A DNA stretch of 64,000 nucleotides, taken from contig OX328123.1 in assembly GCA_946811695.1 (NCBI GenBank), forward strand, positions 120,441,515 through 120,505,514, written 5' to 3'. Numbering within the stretch: position 1 is the first letter of the stretch; each line of letters opens with the position of its first letter. Positions 1-12,533 of the stretch are shown here, piece after piece. Source of the DNA: Gonocerus acuteangulatus (Eukaryota; Arthropoda; Insecta; Hemiptera; Coreidae). The notes below the pieces were generated by a model. That model was not told the DNA's origin. It worked only from the letters and a program-made list of their open reading frames with translations, and ran no database searches. Position numbers and translations under genes: made by a program.

Positions 1-282
1 TTGAGGTTAATTTCAACTATAATGGCAGTCCTAGAAATAAACTGTTCCTCATAGAGTTTACACTATGAGGAACAATGTCACCATTTTAATTGCGATTCAT
101 TTCAACTTGTCCCCCATAGAGTTTTCGCTATACCTGGTGACGGTCCTTCCGAGGTAATAATATCCCGATATCGCAAATATAATAGGTGTTTCCAAATGAC
201 ATGTCAGAAACATAAATTTTAATTGTAACGTACATTCATTATTAACAACAAAATTTAACCTGTATTGGTTACGCTGCTGTTA
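1..282. other. AT-rich DNA, nothing recognised
   Basis: I see no coding frame, RNA gene or clear repeat boundary here. A short near-palindrome around the phrase 'catagagttt' at 51-125 may be the edge of an old repeat. Confidence 0.4.
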
Positions 283-531
283 CTGGTATCCATGGGCGTA
301 TATACGAAATAATTTCGGGGGGGGGGCTGGTACCATTTCCGGGGAATGGAATACTAACAATTTAGAACTTGGAATAGTTTTAGGCAAATAAAACGCTATT
401 ACAACTAAAATTAAATCATCTAATTTAATTTATTTTTAAGGTTTTTAAGAAATTTTTGCCATCAAATCAAAATTTCGGGGGGGGGGCTGCAGACCCCTCA
501 GTTTCCCCTTTTATACGCCCATGCTGGTAAC
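283..531. mobile_element. hAT-type MITE with 8-bp target duplication (copy 1)
   Basis: The element spans 291-523 and has terminal inverted repeats CATGGGCGTATATA / TTTATACGCCCATG. It is flanked by CTGGTATC (283-290) and CTGGTAAC (524-531), an 8-bp target duplication with one mismatch. Two other copies at 7.3 kb and 57.7 kb share the ends and also carry 8-bp duplications. Ends beginning with CA and 8-bp duplications are typical of hAT transposons. No coding capacity is present. Each copy has a G run near the left end and a G or C run near the right end. Confidence 0.8.
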
Positions 532-740
532 CTATAGATAACGTGTTATCTATAGATTATCTGTTTCTTGACAATGGTCTGGAGCGCCCCAGTGTCTAAA
601 AACATTATACTTCGATTAATTATCAATTGATCTATGACATATAGTATGACATGGACCATGCTATAATAAACTGCAAAAAATTATGCAGTAGCGTTAATTT
701 TGCTGATTATTATTTGATGCAATAAAATAACTACTTATCT

Positions 741-769
741 GCCGTGACGAAGCACGGGTATTCAGCTAG
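741..769 (+). mobile_element. Helitron 3' terminus
   Basis: A hairpin CCGTG-acgaag-CACGG is followed by ATTCAGCTAG and then T. This matches the canonical Helitron 3' end, a short hairpin about ten bases before CTRR with insertion 5' of a T. The 5' end (expected TC after an A) was not found, so only the terminus is called. The upstream 532-740 is probably its body but has no visible coding. Confidence 0.65.
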
Positions 770-811
770 TAAAATATAATTTATGATTGAGAGTAACATG
801 TTTAAAGTCGA

Positions 812-1693
812 CATCTTATAGCGTTTCCGTTCTTATACTATGCCTCATTTGGAACTCTTGGAATAGAAAGAGTAATAGCTTCGTTTTGATATATCCTGTA
901 AAATGAAATTCAATTTTCGCGGTCGAAAATGCTTGGAAACTAGTAGTAGCCAACTCTACAGTAGCAGAAATTCTACAAAAACTCTGTTTATAACCCTCTA
1001 TTACAAAAAACAAATAATATAACCTGCTTCTCCTTTAATTATGACGATTTACTGAAATTATAAATACAATATCCAACACTTTCAAATTTTAAGCAGCGAT
1101 TTCTCCAATTAAGATCGCTTATCAAAACATGCATAAGATCTTTTTTTGTTGTTGTAGACCTGTTTAATAACCTTTTGAATAGTATCCTTAGAGAACGATC
1201 TCCCAACCGTTTTCTAAATTTTCAAGAAAATATCTAGATAAACCTTAGTAATGTTAGTATTAACATGGGTCCGTAAATGAAACTGGAGATTTGTTTAATT
1301 TATTTTTAATAATAAGTATTTTTCCAGTGGTGATGAAGGCTCCCTGTGATAATTCAGTTATACTGAAGTTCTAACTGCTACGCTGGAAAAAAATCGACTA
1401 TTAAAGATAGACCCATCACCATAAAGATAGAATCTCCTTATACCCAAGCTGCAAAATTTGATTCTATGGTACCAAAATGTGCAGGATTTAGTGCTCTACA
1501 ACTTATATCTTCAGCTTGTTTTCTCTAACACCAGTAGTTGAGAGGTTATCGGCATTTAAATCTTTAATAAAAGTGGTTCTGGTTTTAATGTTTCATAGCC
1601 TCCAGGAAGCATTTTTGGATCCATGTTGATAAGAACATTTTTGCTCAGAATCGAATTTCCTATCCTTGAAGCTTAAGTAGTAGGGTCATCAAT

Positions 1694-1752
<59 letters not shown>
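812..1752 (+). mobile_element. Family A (Helentron/HINE-like), degraded copy
   Basis: The phrase TTCCGTTCTTAT near 826 and the following text align with the 5' part of the copy at 46.03 kb. The middle (about 1080-1330) repeats the family's 'tctccaattaagatcgc...cccaaccgtttt' body. It runs into a TA microsatellite at 1698-1752, the family's usual position. Both termini are eroded. Confidence 0.5.
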
Positions 1753-1753
<1 letters not shown>

Positions 1754-2067
1754 TAGCTATTACAAGGTTTACAGATTCACGCCCAGCGGTAAAAGGGAAT
1801 GAGAATAGAATGATTTTGATGATGATATATACCTATACAATTTCAATTATTAGATTTTCCGTGATCTATGTGTTATGATGCGTCGGCATTCCCAGTAAAC
1901 ACTTCCGGATTCAGTCATCGCGTCATAAAAGTGGGGTTTTCTACCCAACAGGCAGGTAGAAGACACGATAAGACCGTGACACGAATTCTACTACCTACGA
2001 GTTGCTTTCTGTTCCCTCCGACTGCCCAGCTTGGGGGAAGAAAATATTCTCTTCACGCCACGGTACC
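1753..2067. other. No gene or clear repeat recognised
   Basis: A short open frame lies here but has no recognisable domain and no splice context. The stretch separates a TA microsatellite from the long-arm element that starts at 2071. Confidence 0.35.
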
Positions 2068-3401
2068 CAACAGTCCAGGCAACGAACAGTTATAGATGGA
2101 AATTTTTGGAACACAATTTTTGACTTCGTAACTTTGTTTGGGCTGGATAGGAGGTGAACATATCAAAAGTCCTCGCCCCTAGCCTTTAAGCCGGGGGGGG
2201 GAGGGGGGGTTTAGAAGGTCCCATTTTTCGGGTTTTCACTTATATCTCGAAAACCCTGCGTCCTAGCGACATGATTATTCTATGACAAATGAAAGCTGAT
2301 TAAATTTTCTGCAAGTTCTATTCAATAAAGTTTTTCGAGATATCTTTAGTTTTCGAAATATCCGCTCTTGAAAGTCTGTCATTTTGGGGAAAAACTCTTT
2401 TGCCGCATATTTTTTCCCCGTTTTGACCGGATAACTCTTCAACGATGTACCAAAATAATAAATCACAGTTATAGGGTTGTAGAGTATTGCATTCCCTTCA
2501 GTAATATATATTACTTTGCTATTTTATGTATTTTCCTTCAAACGTAAAAATAATTTCAGTGTTCATCCTGAAATCTGAAATGTAGCGACTAATAGCCCAG
2601 GAAATTGAGAGTTATAGGAGGAAATGTTTGGAACACAATTTTTTTAACTTCATAACTTTGTTTCGGCTAGTTAGGTGGTCAATAGATCAAAAGTCCTCAC
2701 CCGTTGCCTATGAGCCGGGGGGAAGGGGGGGTTTAGAAGGTCCCATTTTTCGGGTTTTCACTTATATCTCGGAAACCCTGCGTCCTAGCGACATGACCAT
2801 TCTATAACAAATGAAAGCTTATCAAATGTCCTACAAGTTCTAGTCAATTGAACGGTTGAGAAATTGAACGGTTCATTGGTCGACAGTTGTTGCAAGATAT
2901 CACGATGAACACTAAAACTGTTTTCACAGTTGAAGGAAAATACTTAAAATAGTAAAGTTATATATATTATTGGAGCGAATGGAATGCTCTACAACCCCAT
3001 AACCGACATTTATTTTTTGGGTCCATCGTTGAAGAGATATCCGGTTGAGAATAGAAAAAAGTGTGTTTTTTCCCCAAAATTACAGACTTTCAAGAGCGGA
3101 TATTTTGAAAACTAACGATATCTCGAAAAACTTCATTGACTAGAACTTGTAGGACATTTAATAAGCTTTCATTTGTTATAGAATGGTCATGTCGCTAGGA
3201 CGCAGGGTTTCCGAGATATAAGTGAAAACCCGAAAAATGGGACCTTCTAAACCCCCCCTCCCCCCCGGCTCATAGGCAAAGGGTGAGGACTTTTGATATG
3301 TTGACCACCTAACTAGCCGAAACAAAGTTATGAAGTTAAAAATTGTGTTCCAAACATTTCCACCTATAGCTGTTTTCAAGCATTCGTTGCCTGGACTGCA
3401 A
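2068..3401. mobile_element. Family D long-inverted-repeat element, 3-bp TSD (copy 1)
   Basis: The element spans 2071-3398 and begins CAGTCCAGGCAACGAA and ends with its reverse complement. CAA flanks it on both sides (2068-2070 and 3399-3401). Long arms share blocks such as the G-run followed by 'tttagaaggtccca' and 'tcgcgacatga'-like text; a second direct-oriented arm at about 2600-2850 shows that one copy is inserted in, or fused with, another. A smaller copy at 51.16 kb has TTA on both sides. A 3-bp duplication fits PIF/Harbinger or CMC-type transposons. No transposase is encoded. Confidence 0.7.
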
Positions 3402-4090
3402 CATAAGTCTGGTCACAGCGGTCCGAGGTACCCCTCATTGTAATTTTATGTTATACGGATGTAAATGCATAATCCGGAGGGGGGGGGGACAAACGCGCTA
3501 AAAACAAAAACTTAATTCGTGTTTAAATGTATTGTTATTTTATCTTAAAGAATATTATTCAGATAAAAAAAAAGGTTGGCGTAAAAAAATAGCCATACAC
3601 TTTTTGTGGAAATCATGGGCAAGATACGTGATAAAAGAGTTTATTCCTACAAGAGGTTTTATTGTTAGTGGAATACTGACTGGGTAGCTGACAGCCCTAA
3701 ACAGTAATATCAACTAGAGACAGGGTACTGTATCGGTGTCAGCTGCTCCAGACATAGACTGGCTAGTGGAGCATGCTACCTTTCGATGACGGGGAAAGCT
3801 GTCCTTGTGTTTCCAGGCCAGCGCCGCTCGTCCCGGCATTGCTGTCAGAGAGAGAGAGAGAGAGAGAGAGGTCTCTTTGTTAGCGATTCTCATGGTACGG
3901 CGAGAACAGTAAGGATGACCACTTCAATAGGTGCTCTCACTATGGAGACAAAAAGTTGTAAAGCTTTCATTGAAAATATCCCTCATTAATATGGAAGAAA
4001 TTGTAGTATAAGAAATAATATCGCCTTTAGCCAACAACAGTAATTTTTGTAAATTGAATAATTCCAAATAAAATATTAATATTAACCATT
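3402..4090. other. No gene; (GA)n microsatellite at about 3846-3871
   Basis: Apart from the GA run and a short G run at 3478-3488, I see no interpretable structure. The 67-codon frame spanning the GA run looks accidental. Confidence 0.4.
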
Positions 4091-4190
4091 GATATAGCGC
4101 CTTGGATTCTCATGCGGGAGATGGTGGTTGAAATCCCACCTGCAGGAGGGTAAGATTCTTCTTATCGGGGTGCATTTTACTTTATCACTA
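4091..4190 (+). mobile_element. tRNA-derived SINE head fragment
   Basis: A box-B-like GGTTGAAATCC lies at about 4129, preceded by 'gccttggattctcatgcggg'. The same phrase recurs inverted at about 53.46 kb, so it is a dispersed repeat and not a functional tRNA. No acceptor stem closes. Confidence 0.45.
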
Positions 4191-4477
4191 CATGGATCAT
4201 TTGAATTAAGACAAGACTGAACTTATTAGTACAGGATCACTGAATGGTGCAACAGAATGCATAGCTTTGTATACATAGTTGCAACAAGATCAAGACCTAC
4301 TTACTTACTGGTCTAGAACAAGAAGTTTTAGAGCTTTAATGAAAATTGTTTTCAACTAAAGGTACTTCACTCATTTCAAGAACGCAACGTTAAAATCATA
4401 AAATTACGTCGTCTAATAATTTAGAATACTGAAGGTGATAATAACATAATCTTAGGGAAATTTGTACCCGCGATACG

Positions 4478-4647
4478 TTTTAGCGCGTTTTTCCCTCCCT
4501 CCATAGTGAGGAAACACGCTTATGAGTTCCACCTCACGACGCAATCCGAAAGGAAGTACCAACTGGAACATTCCATATTTCTGACCCCATTGATCACGAA
4601 AATAACAGTGGCTCAAATTTGTATATATGTATGCATATGTATGTATG

Positions 4648-4691
<44 letters not shown>

Positions 4692-4715
4692 TGTATATAT
4701 ATATATATATATATT
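4478..4715 (-). mobile_element. Family A 3' end with TA microsatellite
   Basis: Read on the minus strand, the TA tract is followed by the family's 'ggattgcgtcgtgaggt' text, a G/C hairpin built on 'ctccctatgg'-type sequence and the terminal CGCGCTAAAA. This is the same order as the complete copy ending at 47,248. The open frames here encode only Tyr-Ile runs from the microsatellite. Confidence 0.6.
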
Positions 4716-5113
4716 TACCTTTAACATATTGTAATACAAAACATGATGTAATATTTTAATACATTATTGAAATCGCGATGTTATATATCAGTACATTTTA
4801 AAAATCATGAATTGATATATGAATGAATTTTAAAATTGTATCAATGCGATAAAAGGGGGGGGGGTGGATATCGAAGACAGAGCTACATTTTTTAATATAA
4901 GTTAACTGAAGACAATATTATGTAAATGTAAGGTATTATTTTCGGCTAGTAAGTCGTGTATGTCATTTGGTACTGCTAGGCGTTCTCGTAATCTGCAGTC
5001 AGTGAGTTTGTGTTAAACGGTAAAAATACAGAAATACAAATAATTAATGTGCTCGTTACAACATACGTACGGATCTGTCACGTCGTTTCAATATGTATCC
5101 AAAGCGAAGTTAA
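4716..5113. other. No gene recognised
   Basis: AT-rich sequence with a 10-base G run at about 4855. No boundary or coding signal is visible. Confidence 0.35.
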
Positions 5114-5242
5114 TTTTTTTTTATGGCGCATCGACATCTGAGCCGTGAGATGAGAAAATTTCTGCCGCCGGTTGAAATGGAACCCACCATCTCCCAAATG
5201 GGTAACTAAGGCGTTAGCCACTAGACCACGCGAAGACCCTTC
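5114..5242 (-). mobile_element. tRNA-derived SINE
   Basis: On the minus strand the head reads TGGTCTAGTGGCTAACGC (box A) and then GGTGGGTTCCATTTC (box B), followed by a short body and an A run. The layout is pol III promoter, body, A tail. It is a retroposed tRNA-like sequence, not a folded tRNA, because the acceptor stem does not pair. Confidence 0.6.
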
Positions 5243-6224
5243 CAAGCGAAGTATTATCAAAATAAGTTGTTCTCGACTTGTTAGGGTTTCTTTCGACCAG
5301 GTTCTGGTTGTATTTTTTTTTTTTTCGTTTTTTTTTTTTTTTGTTTTTGTGATTACAATGATTAACTCTAATTACAACGTAAAACTTTTACAGAAGTTTA
5401 TCCTGCTTAGGCATCAAAACTTTCCCAATCACTTTCAAAGTGTATAGTTTTCTGCGTGAGAACATCTGATTGCCGGAACACGAAAGGCATTCTTTGTGTT
5501 GAAGTAGATTCCAGTTTCACAGCTGCTTTATCTTCGCCGATCCGAAAGCTTCTCTGAAAGCAGAAGATTCAACTCGCTGGGAGTAAGAAGAGAAGAAAGC
5601 TTACAAAGCATGATCAGCTATTCATGTCCATGTGCACTTCAGCTAATGAGGGAAACAGTAGTTGTTATGTAAGGATTGTTCTGAGTGACGAAATGCGAAA
5701 AACTTCATCATACTAGAAGTACTAATATCACAAGTTCTAAAGCCATTGATGGTCGGTCAGTGCGAAAAGTTGGTACCTTCAAAGGGAATGTAAACGCATT
5801 ATTTATGAATAGCATTCTAGCGCAGAGTTAAATGTCTCTTAATGTTCTACTGTAAAAAAAATATATATACAAGTTTGATCAAATAAAGCAAAAAATAAAA
5901 TACCTAAATGCTCAATTCTTCGTCAGCTGTATTAACCTATGGGAAACTATGTTTGTGACAAAATTCGTACAAAAAAATTATGGCGCTTACGATTTGTCGT
6001 GGGCTTACATGTAATCTTTCTATAGATATTGACTCCTATTCCGACAAATTATTTAAAGGGTAGAGGAGACTTTTCCAGCTTAACTATATGTGCACAAAAC
6101 TATAGATTTCCTAGACTGTGCATGTGATCAAATTGACACGGTGGAACATTGTCCCATGGATTATCATAATATGAACAATCATAAGTATATTTATAAGCCA
6201 CAGACGGACTAAAAGAAAATTATA
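5243..6224. other. No gene recognised
   Basis: The stretch contains a T-rich tract at 5312-5343 and otherwise unstructured AT-rich DNA. No domain-like translation was seen. Confidence 0.35.
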
Positions 6225-7995
6225 AATTGAAAAAAGTACGACTCACAGAAATTTAGTCATCTTATTGCCTAATTTGGAAAGCCTGGAATAAATATAGTTA
6301 ATATTTCATAAAGATATAATACATTCAATTCCATCGAATTCTTAAAGAAAAGAAAGATTTTAGGCGCCACCGGAAATTATTGACTTGGCCTCTTCGAATT
6401 CCACCCTCGGAAGATCTATATCAAACAATCAAAAATTGTATCTCATTTTACGTATCTTGTTTTTCTGATAAATCAATGTTACTGCTAAAATCAGTTAAAA
6501 AAACAAGAAGCAATAAAGACTGAAGAAATAAAACACAAAGAACCGTTCAAAGCTACGTAAATAACATTTTCGATTTTTTTTTTTTAACAGCCAAGCGGTT
6601 ATTAAACAAATGATTACAGAGCTATTTGAACTGATATAATATCAATTAATGCACAGAGGTATCGTGAATAATGAAGTAGTTATTTAAGAGCTCATTTATG
6701 GCTTTTCTCGGTTGTGGATATCTTTATTTTTTTGACTTATTTAGAATTAATTTTATTGCGGCTGATTTTGAAGTTTTAAGTACTTATTTCTCCGATTGAC
6801 ACCGCCCATCGAAAATTACTTGAGCTTTTTTTTTTCTTTTTTTTTTTCTTTTTTTACCGAATTTAGTAACCTTCCTTTCGGCACAATTTCCCAACCGTTT
6901 TCGAAATATCTTCAAAAATATTCGATAACCCGAAAACATTTTTTTGCCTGTTAATAATTTTTTTTCCTAATACTTCCTGACTTCAAACTCAACCAAAATT
7001 TAAACATGTTTGTTTCGATGAATGTCAAACTTCTTGAACAATTTCCATATAAATCAATAGTTTCTTAATACCCAAACCGAAAATTCCTCGGGAACAACAG
7101 TTATATTAACGTTTCTCGTACACGATCTGGGTTCGGTCCTTTGTTCAATAAACCTGCATGTTATAACTAAAATGTGTAATATTTATTTGCCAATATTTGG
7201 GCTTAAATTTCAAGACATCTTGATGGCTGCAAGTAATGGATATGAATGAATATAAATCTAATGACAATTATATTTATGTTTAAGTATATAGAGTGGACAG
7301 GACTTAACATTTCCATGTATATATAAATGTGTGTGTGTATACACACCATGGGCGTATATAGAAAATAATTTCGGAGGGGGCTGGGAAAATTTCGGGGGGG
7401 GGGGCTGAGACCATTTCCGGTGAATGGAATACTAACTATTTAGATCTTGGAAGAGTTTTAGCCAACTAAAACGCTATTACACCCAATATGAAATATTTTT
7501 TATGAACTAAATGATCTTATTTAACTTATGTTTAAGGATTTTATGAAATTTTTACAGATCAACTCAAAATTTCGGGGGGCTGCAACCCCCTCAGCCCCCC
7601 CTTATATACGCCCATGACACACACATACGGTCGACTATCTTTTTACTATATTTATCGTAAACGGTTAATGATATCGCTTTTAAAATGCTTTTCTTCGTCT
7701 TCTTACGTTAGAAAATCTACAAAAAGTGTACATGAAAAAATATTAACGCAAAAACGTAAGCACTACCATTTTATTTGTACTAATTTTGCGCTTTTCCCCT
7801 TTCAAACCAGACGAACGAGTTTTTATACCAACTCTCACCATAATCGACCCATTTTTGTGGCAGGCGAAAAAAGTATATTCAAATTTTCGTGACCTATATG
7901 GTCATGAACGTTTGTATTCGGCTCTTCCGGATGAAGACATGCAGTCAACTTCATAAGCGGCATCCTCCCAGTGGAGGGAAATGCGGTAAAAAAAA
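6225..7995 (+). mobile_element. Family A copy interrupted by a hAT MITE
   Basis: The degraded 5' module (ACGACTCACAG...GTCATCTTA) lies at about 6238. The family body with 'tctccgattgacaccgcc' and 'cccaaccgttttcgaaat' follows at 6790-7030. A degenerate 3' end, 'agtggagggaaatgcggtaaaa', lies at 7969-7990. The hAT MITE at 7347-7616 sits inside, so it inserted later. Confidence 0.55.
7339..7624. mobile_element. hAT-type MITE with 8-bp target duplication (copy 2)
   Basis: The element spans 7347-7616 with CATGGGCGTATATA at one end and TATATACGCCCATG at the other. The flanks are ATACACAC and ACACACAC, matching at 7 of 8 bases, although the target is an AC repeat and this copy alone would be weak evidence. 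The left G run and right C run of the family are present. Confidence 0.75.
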
Positions 7996-9902
7996 AAAAT
8001 AATTAATGTTTACTTAATTCATTTCCAATTTTTACTTATTTTATATCAATCTTTTTAGTAAATTAATTACTATAAAATAAGTAAAAATATAAAAACGAAT
8101 GAAGTAAAAATAAATAACTTTTTTTTATTTATTTTTTTAGAAGGAAATTTTCATCGTAGTGATATCCTTGCTGAAAAATGAATATAGTCAACGCAATTCA
8201 CGCAGGACTGACCTTTTAACTAGTAAGTACTATGTGATGAGTGGTTGCTATTCTTGTATTCATGTATTTACATTTGACCTACAAAAAAATTACTTTTTAA
8301 GTAAACAGAACTAATGAAAATAGCGAAACATTCAATAATAATTTATTCCGTTTTCTCGGGAAATATGTAGATATTAAACTGTAGCTCAACATAAAACCTT
8401 AAATAGCTAACTTTCAACCTTAAATTTATTGTCTAAAATCAATTCTGTATTGTCTCTTTCAACTTAGAAGCCAGTGGATATTTTCGGATGTTCAAATAAT
8501 TTTCCACAATTCTTAAAGAGAACCGGGCTCTCTGCATACAAAACAGCTGTTTCATGGCCATATATAGAGGCTGCTGTCATGTCATTTCGCGTTTCTATTC
8601 TCACCTTGTCAAACAGCAGGAAAACAAGCTTCCGAAGGCACCATGACAAAAACATTAAAAATACCAAGCAATTATCCCAATCCAAGGCTCTAAATATTCT
8701 CATCGTTGGGGACTGGGATATCAGTATTATCAGCTGTCAATATAATTCCTCGTGTCAGAGACAATGATATTTGGTTTCTGTGATGGTCACCTCAGTTTTT
8801 TAACGTTTTTGCCCAATATCTTTCAATTCTATATTTTTCTGAACGTTTCGTAGGACCTAGCGGTAACATCCTTATGCAATAAACCAACAACCCTTCTGTC
8901 AATGGTTGGTAATATGTATTGGCAACACCTCTATTCCGCTGAACATAATCGTGTCCCACAAGGATCTCACAAAGTATAATAAGTTGAAGTACCGTCCTTA
9001 TTATTTTAACATTATTGGACTTTGACAATGCGTCAGGATCTACGGGACGAAATCGTATGGGCTTAAAGCGTCAAATTAAGTGGTTTTTTTTTAGCACAAT
9101 CCAACTCCGTACTAATAAGACTTTAGTATAAAATTTGCCGAAATAAATTTGTTACAAGCAGCAGATAAGACGTTCAAATTGACCGTAAGATGTTACTTTT
9201 ATTTCGCTGATTACTCAGTTGCAAAATTATCAAAATGATTAAAATGAAATTTAATAGGTTCGCTTATGATATAATCAACATTTTCTTAATAGGATCTGAA
9301 GGTTGCAAATGCATCTCAAGCCATCGAAAAAAAAAATAAAGAAAATGGCATTATAAATCTTCGAGTTTAGCATTATAAAAAAATGAGTTTAGATTATTTT
9401 CGTATTAAAAAAAATTCAGGAACTTTTAGATTTACGCACACCCCAATAATTGTTATTTTAGTTGTTCTGATTACATAGGCGCAACACATGACCCGTGACT
9501 AAATTGAGTATTTCAAATATTAATCACAATGGTGTTTGAGAGGATGAAAGTTTGAAGTAGCTAAATAATCCCTCATGTAGAATTTAAATTGAAAGTTTCT
9601 ATCTTGATAATTTACAACCACCAATTTACACGCTATACCCTTTTCTCCCCTAAAACCACTTGATATCGATCGCAAGTGTAGACGCTACAAGTGGGGTAGG
9701 TCATGTTTGATGGCTTATCAATAGTAGACAAAATCAATATTGTTCTAAATTTATGACGTTCGCCTGTTATCTCCAGTTTGTTTATGATGAATGCTTTATT
9801 TCGTTATTTCGTTTCTTTAACAAAATTATCAGATTTGTTTTTTCTCACAAAGAATAATGTATTTTTCTCCAATTGGTTCCCAAAATGTTTCAACTGACCT
9901 AT
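7996..9902. other. No identified gene; unassigned short frames near 8.46-9.03 kb
   Basis: Overlapping frames of 78-97 codons occur on both strands at 8464-9028, but I recognise no family, and neither strand shows clear splice or codon signals. The rest is AT-rich and unassigned. Confidence 0.3.
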
Positions 9903-9988
9903 AAGGGAACATTCCAGAGTCCGGAGCCGATTTTAATAAAACTTAGTATATTTATTAAACTCGTGACATTAATCGGTACTTTTTTTTT

Positions 9989-10039
<51 letters not shown>

Positions 10040-10620
10040 CCCAATCGCACGTTTAAGGGGTGAAACCACCCTCCCAAATTCTAACTTTTAAACTATTGTA
10101 GATAGAAAAAAATGTTATCAGCAAAAATCGTATGATATTTTACGTACACAACAAATTTTTCAAATAATAATTTATTTGTAACAAAGGCGCAACATTTTGC
10201 GCCTTTTTTTACTCGATATCAACATTTTTGTTATGCAACAAAAGACTAGGGACACGTTGCTGAAATCAACGATATGTTTAGCAATCAAGTTTAATGTATT
10301 TGTTATTTATAACAAAAACGTTGATATCGAGTAAAGAAGGCGCAACATTTTTTTTGTTATAAATAAATTATTAGTTGAACAATTTGTTAGCATATTTCTT
10401 TTGCATGTAAAATATCAAACAATTTTTGCTTATAACATTTTTTCTATCTACGATAGTTTAAAAGTCAGAATACTTGAGCTGTAATTTGGGAGGGTGGTTT
10501 CACCCCTTAAACGTGCGATTGGGCCGATATAAAAAAAATACGTATTGATTATTTTCTTGTTTTTAATAAACATACAATGTTTCATTAAAATCGGCTTCGG
10601 ACGCTTGGGGATGTTACCTT
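9903..10620. mobile_element. Family E foldback element
   Basis: Two long arms are inverted copies of each other. The left arm starts AAGGGAACATTCC and the right arm ends GGGGATGTTACCTT. Both contain 'cgtttaaggggtgaaaccac' next to 'ttggcccaatcgcacg' in opposite orientation, and the palindromic core carries 'gcgcaacatttt' on each side of the centre. A TA microsatellite lies in the left arm. A partial copy occurs at 31.88 kb. No coding and no certain target duplication were found. Confidence 0.65.
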
Positions 10621-10889
10621 GTTAGTTCAATTCTTACTTTTGTCTACGAAAGAGTATTTTGTTTCCCCAATATTATTATTTTGGTTCCAATATGACTGAT
10701 TTTGCGCCAAACAAACTGAGCTTAAGAGGACCTTAAAGTAAAACTTGCTATTTTTGTTTATTTATTTTTTATGAAACGACATCTAGGGGGTTAGCGCCGA
10801 ATTTTCTGTATTATCCACAATTTACACCCTGAATTTCACAAGGAACGGGTTAATACAAACTCAATAGAAGCCTACTTCTTTCATATTCA

Positions 10890-10974
10890 TTTCATAGTTG
10901 GTACTTCCACTGGATTGCGTCATGAGATCAACCTCATCAGAGGAGTTTCTCCCTATGAAGGAACAGCGCTAAAA
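10890..10974 (+). mobile_element. Family A 3' end, solo
   Basis: The text 'ggattgcgtcatgagatcaa' is followed by 'tttctccctatgaaggaaca' and GCGCTAAAA, the family's terminal hairpin and end. Nothing upstream of about 10,870 aligns clearly. Confidence 0.55.
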
Positions 10975-11820
10975 AGATAATAAATAAATCAAAAATTATC
11001 AAATAAAAAAAGTGCAAAAATAAAATGAGATACCAAGATTTATTACAACATCGGATAATTGAGACTGTATGTTATATATTTGTGAATTTGTATGTATAAG
11101 TGAATATATATTTACGTGTGTTTGTGGATGTACACACATCATTTTATATATATGCTCTATAAGTAGTAGAGCATGCCAGACATATCATACCAAACAAAAC
11201 ACTAAAAATAAAATACATTAGATACATGAAACTATCTTAACACAACATTTCAAACACTATTTGACTTAATCTTACACTAGCTTTACTAGTCTTAGGACGG
11301 TGTTAACCTAACAGTTTTCTGCTTTTAAGCCCCAAACCCTCGTCCTCGTCAGTGGAAGCTGAGTGTCGTATCTACTCGTACAAGGTAGCCAAGGCAGATC
11401 CAGTCACTGCGTTATTAGGGTTAACACTGGCTCCCATAATTAGAGCCTAAGGCTAAATACACGTCAGGCCGAGATAATCAACACACACCATGTGTTTAAT
11501 ACATCAGCACTGGTTAATGACTTAATTCCTGAGGCGATAAAGGGGGAGAGATGGATAGCTTCTTGTCACGCTACCTTCAAAAATAGAGCATGGCTTTTAG
11601 GAAGAAAAATTTGTTTTCCCTTATTTATCAGGCACATTTATGTTAAAAAAACATCTACTGTTTAGTTAGACATGAATAATAAATCATTTATTTATTAATA
11701 TACAGTTATAATAAAAACATCAATTATTTTCCTCACGTTATAAACCAATTTAAAGAATTTTCTTAATGCCTTAGTTTTCACCTGTATCCTACTATAATTA
11801 AGATTCGCAGAAACTGTTTC
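10975..11820. other. No gene recognised
   Basis: Mixed AT-rich sequence with a less AT-rich patch at 11,290-11,560 that gives no recognisable translation. Confidence 0.35.
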
Positions 11821-12413
11821 ATTTTAGCGTCTTTACATATATTGGTTATCCTTGGCGTCATTTGGAAAGCTTAGAAACTCTTCGCTAACAATGTAACAAA
11901 ATCAACACCGTTTTCTCCAACTGAAGGAGTCAGAACTAAATTTTCACCAGGAAATGTATTAGGCATTCCAAAAGTTGCATTTTACTTATCAAGATTTGAA
12001 AATCGCTTTTGAGACTATAAGGAAACATATCAAAAGTTTATAACTGCTAGAATTAATATAGTATTTTATTTTTTTTCTAATAATTCCACTCCTCCAAACG
12101 TTACCAACATTTAAATAATTTAATTCAGATGAATGTGAAACGCGCGGAAAAATATTTAAGACAATCAATCAAAATTGTATGACTGAAATCTAAAATCAGT
12201 TTTTGTTTTTCAATGTATTCTAAAAATGCGGTCGTTATTTACGATACATTAACCGGAAATCCGGAAAACACAGTTTTTCATTAAAAAAACAATAGTTTTG
12301 AAAATAGACAAAGGTTTGAGTAGCTCTGATAGAACGCTCATTTTTGCGTTATTTAATTACAAATGAAGTGCAGAATAAACCCCTAAAGTTATGACATCTC
12401 AATGCACGACACC

Positions 12414-12455
<42 letters not shown>

Positions 12456-12471
12456 ATATATATATATATAT

Positions 12472-12532
<61 letters not shown>
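11821..12532 (+). mobile_element. Family A, degraded copy ending in TA/TG microsatellite
   Basis: Blocks such as 'tggaaagcttagaaactctt' and 'actcctccaaacgttaccaa' align with the family body. They run into a long TA tract at 12,416-12,532, the family's usual microsatellite position. Confidence 0.45.

Positions 12533-12533
<1 letters not shown>

Noticed and set aside
4452..4739. Open frames with long Tyr-Ile runs here and at 9.9, 12.4, 23.1, 24.1, 41.8, 45.5, 46.9, 61.1 and 62.5-63.3 kb
   Set aside because: They are translations of TA microsatellites and lack any other coding feature.
8464..9028. Possible host exon or retrogene
   Set aside because: Frames on both strands are similar in length, and none has a recognised domain or supported splice sites.
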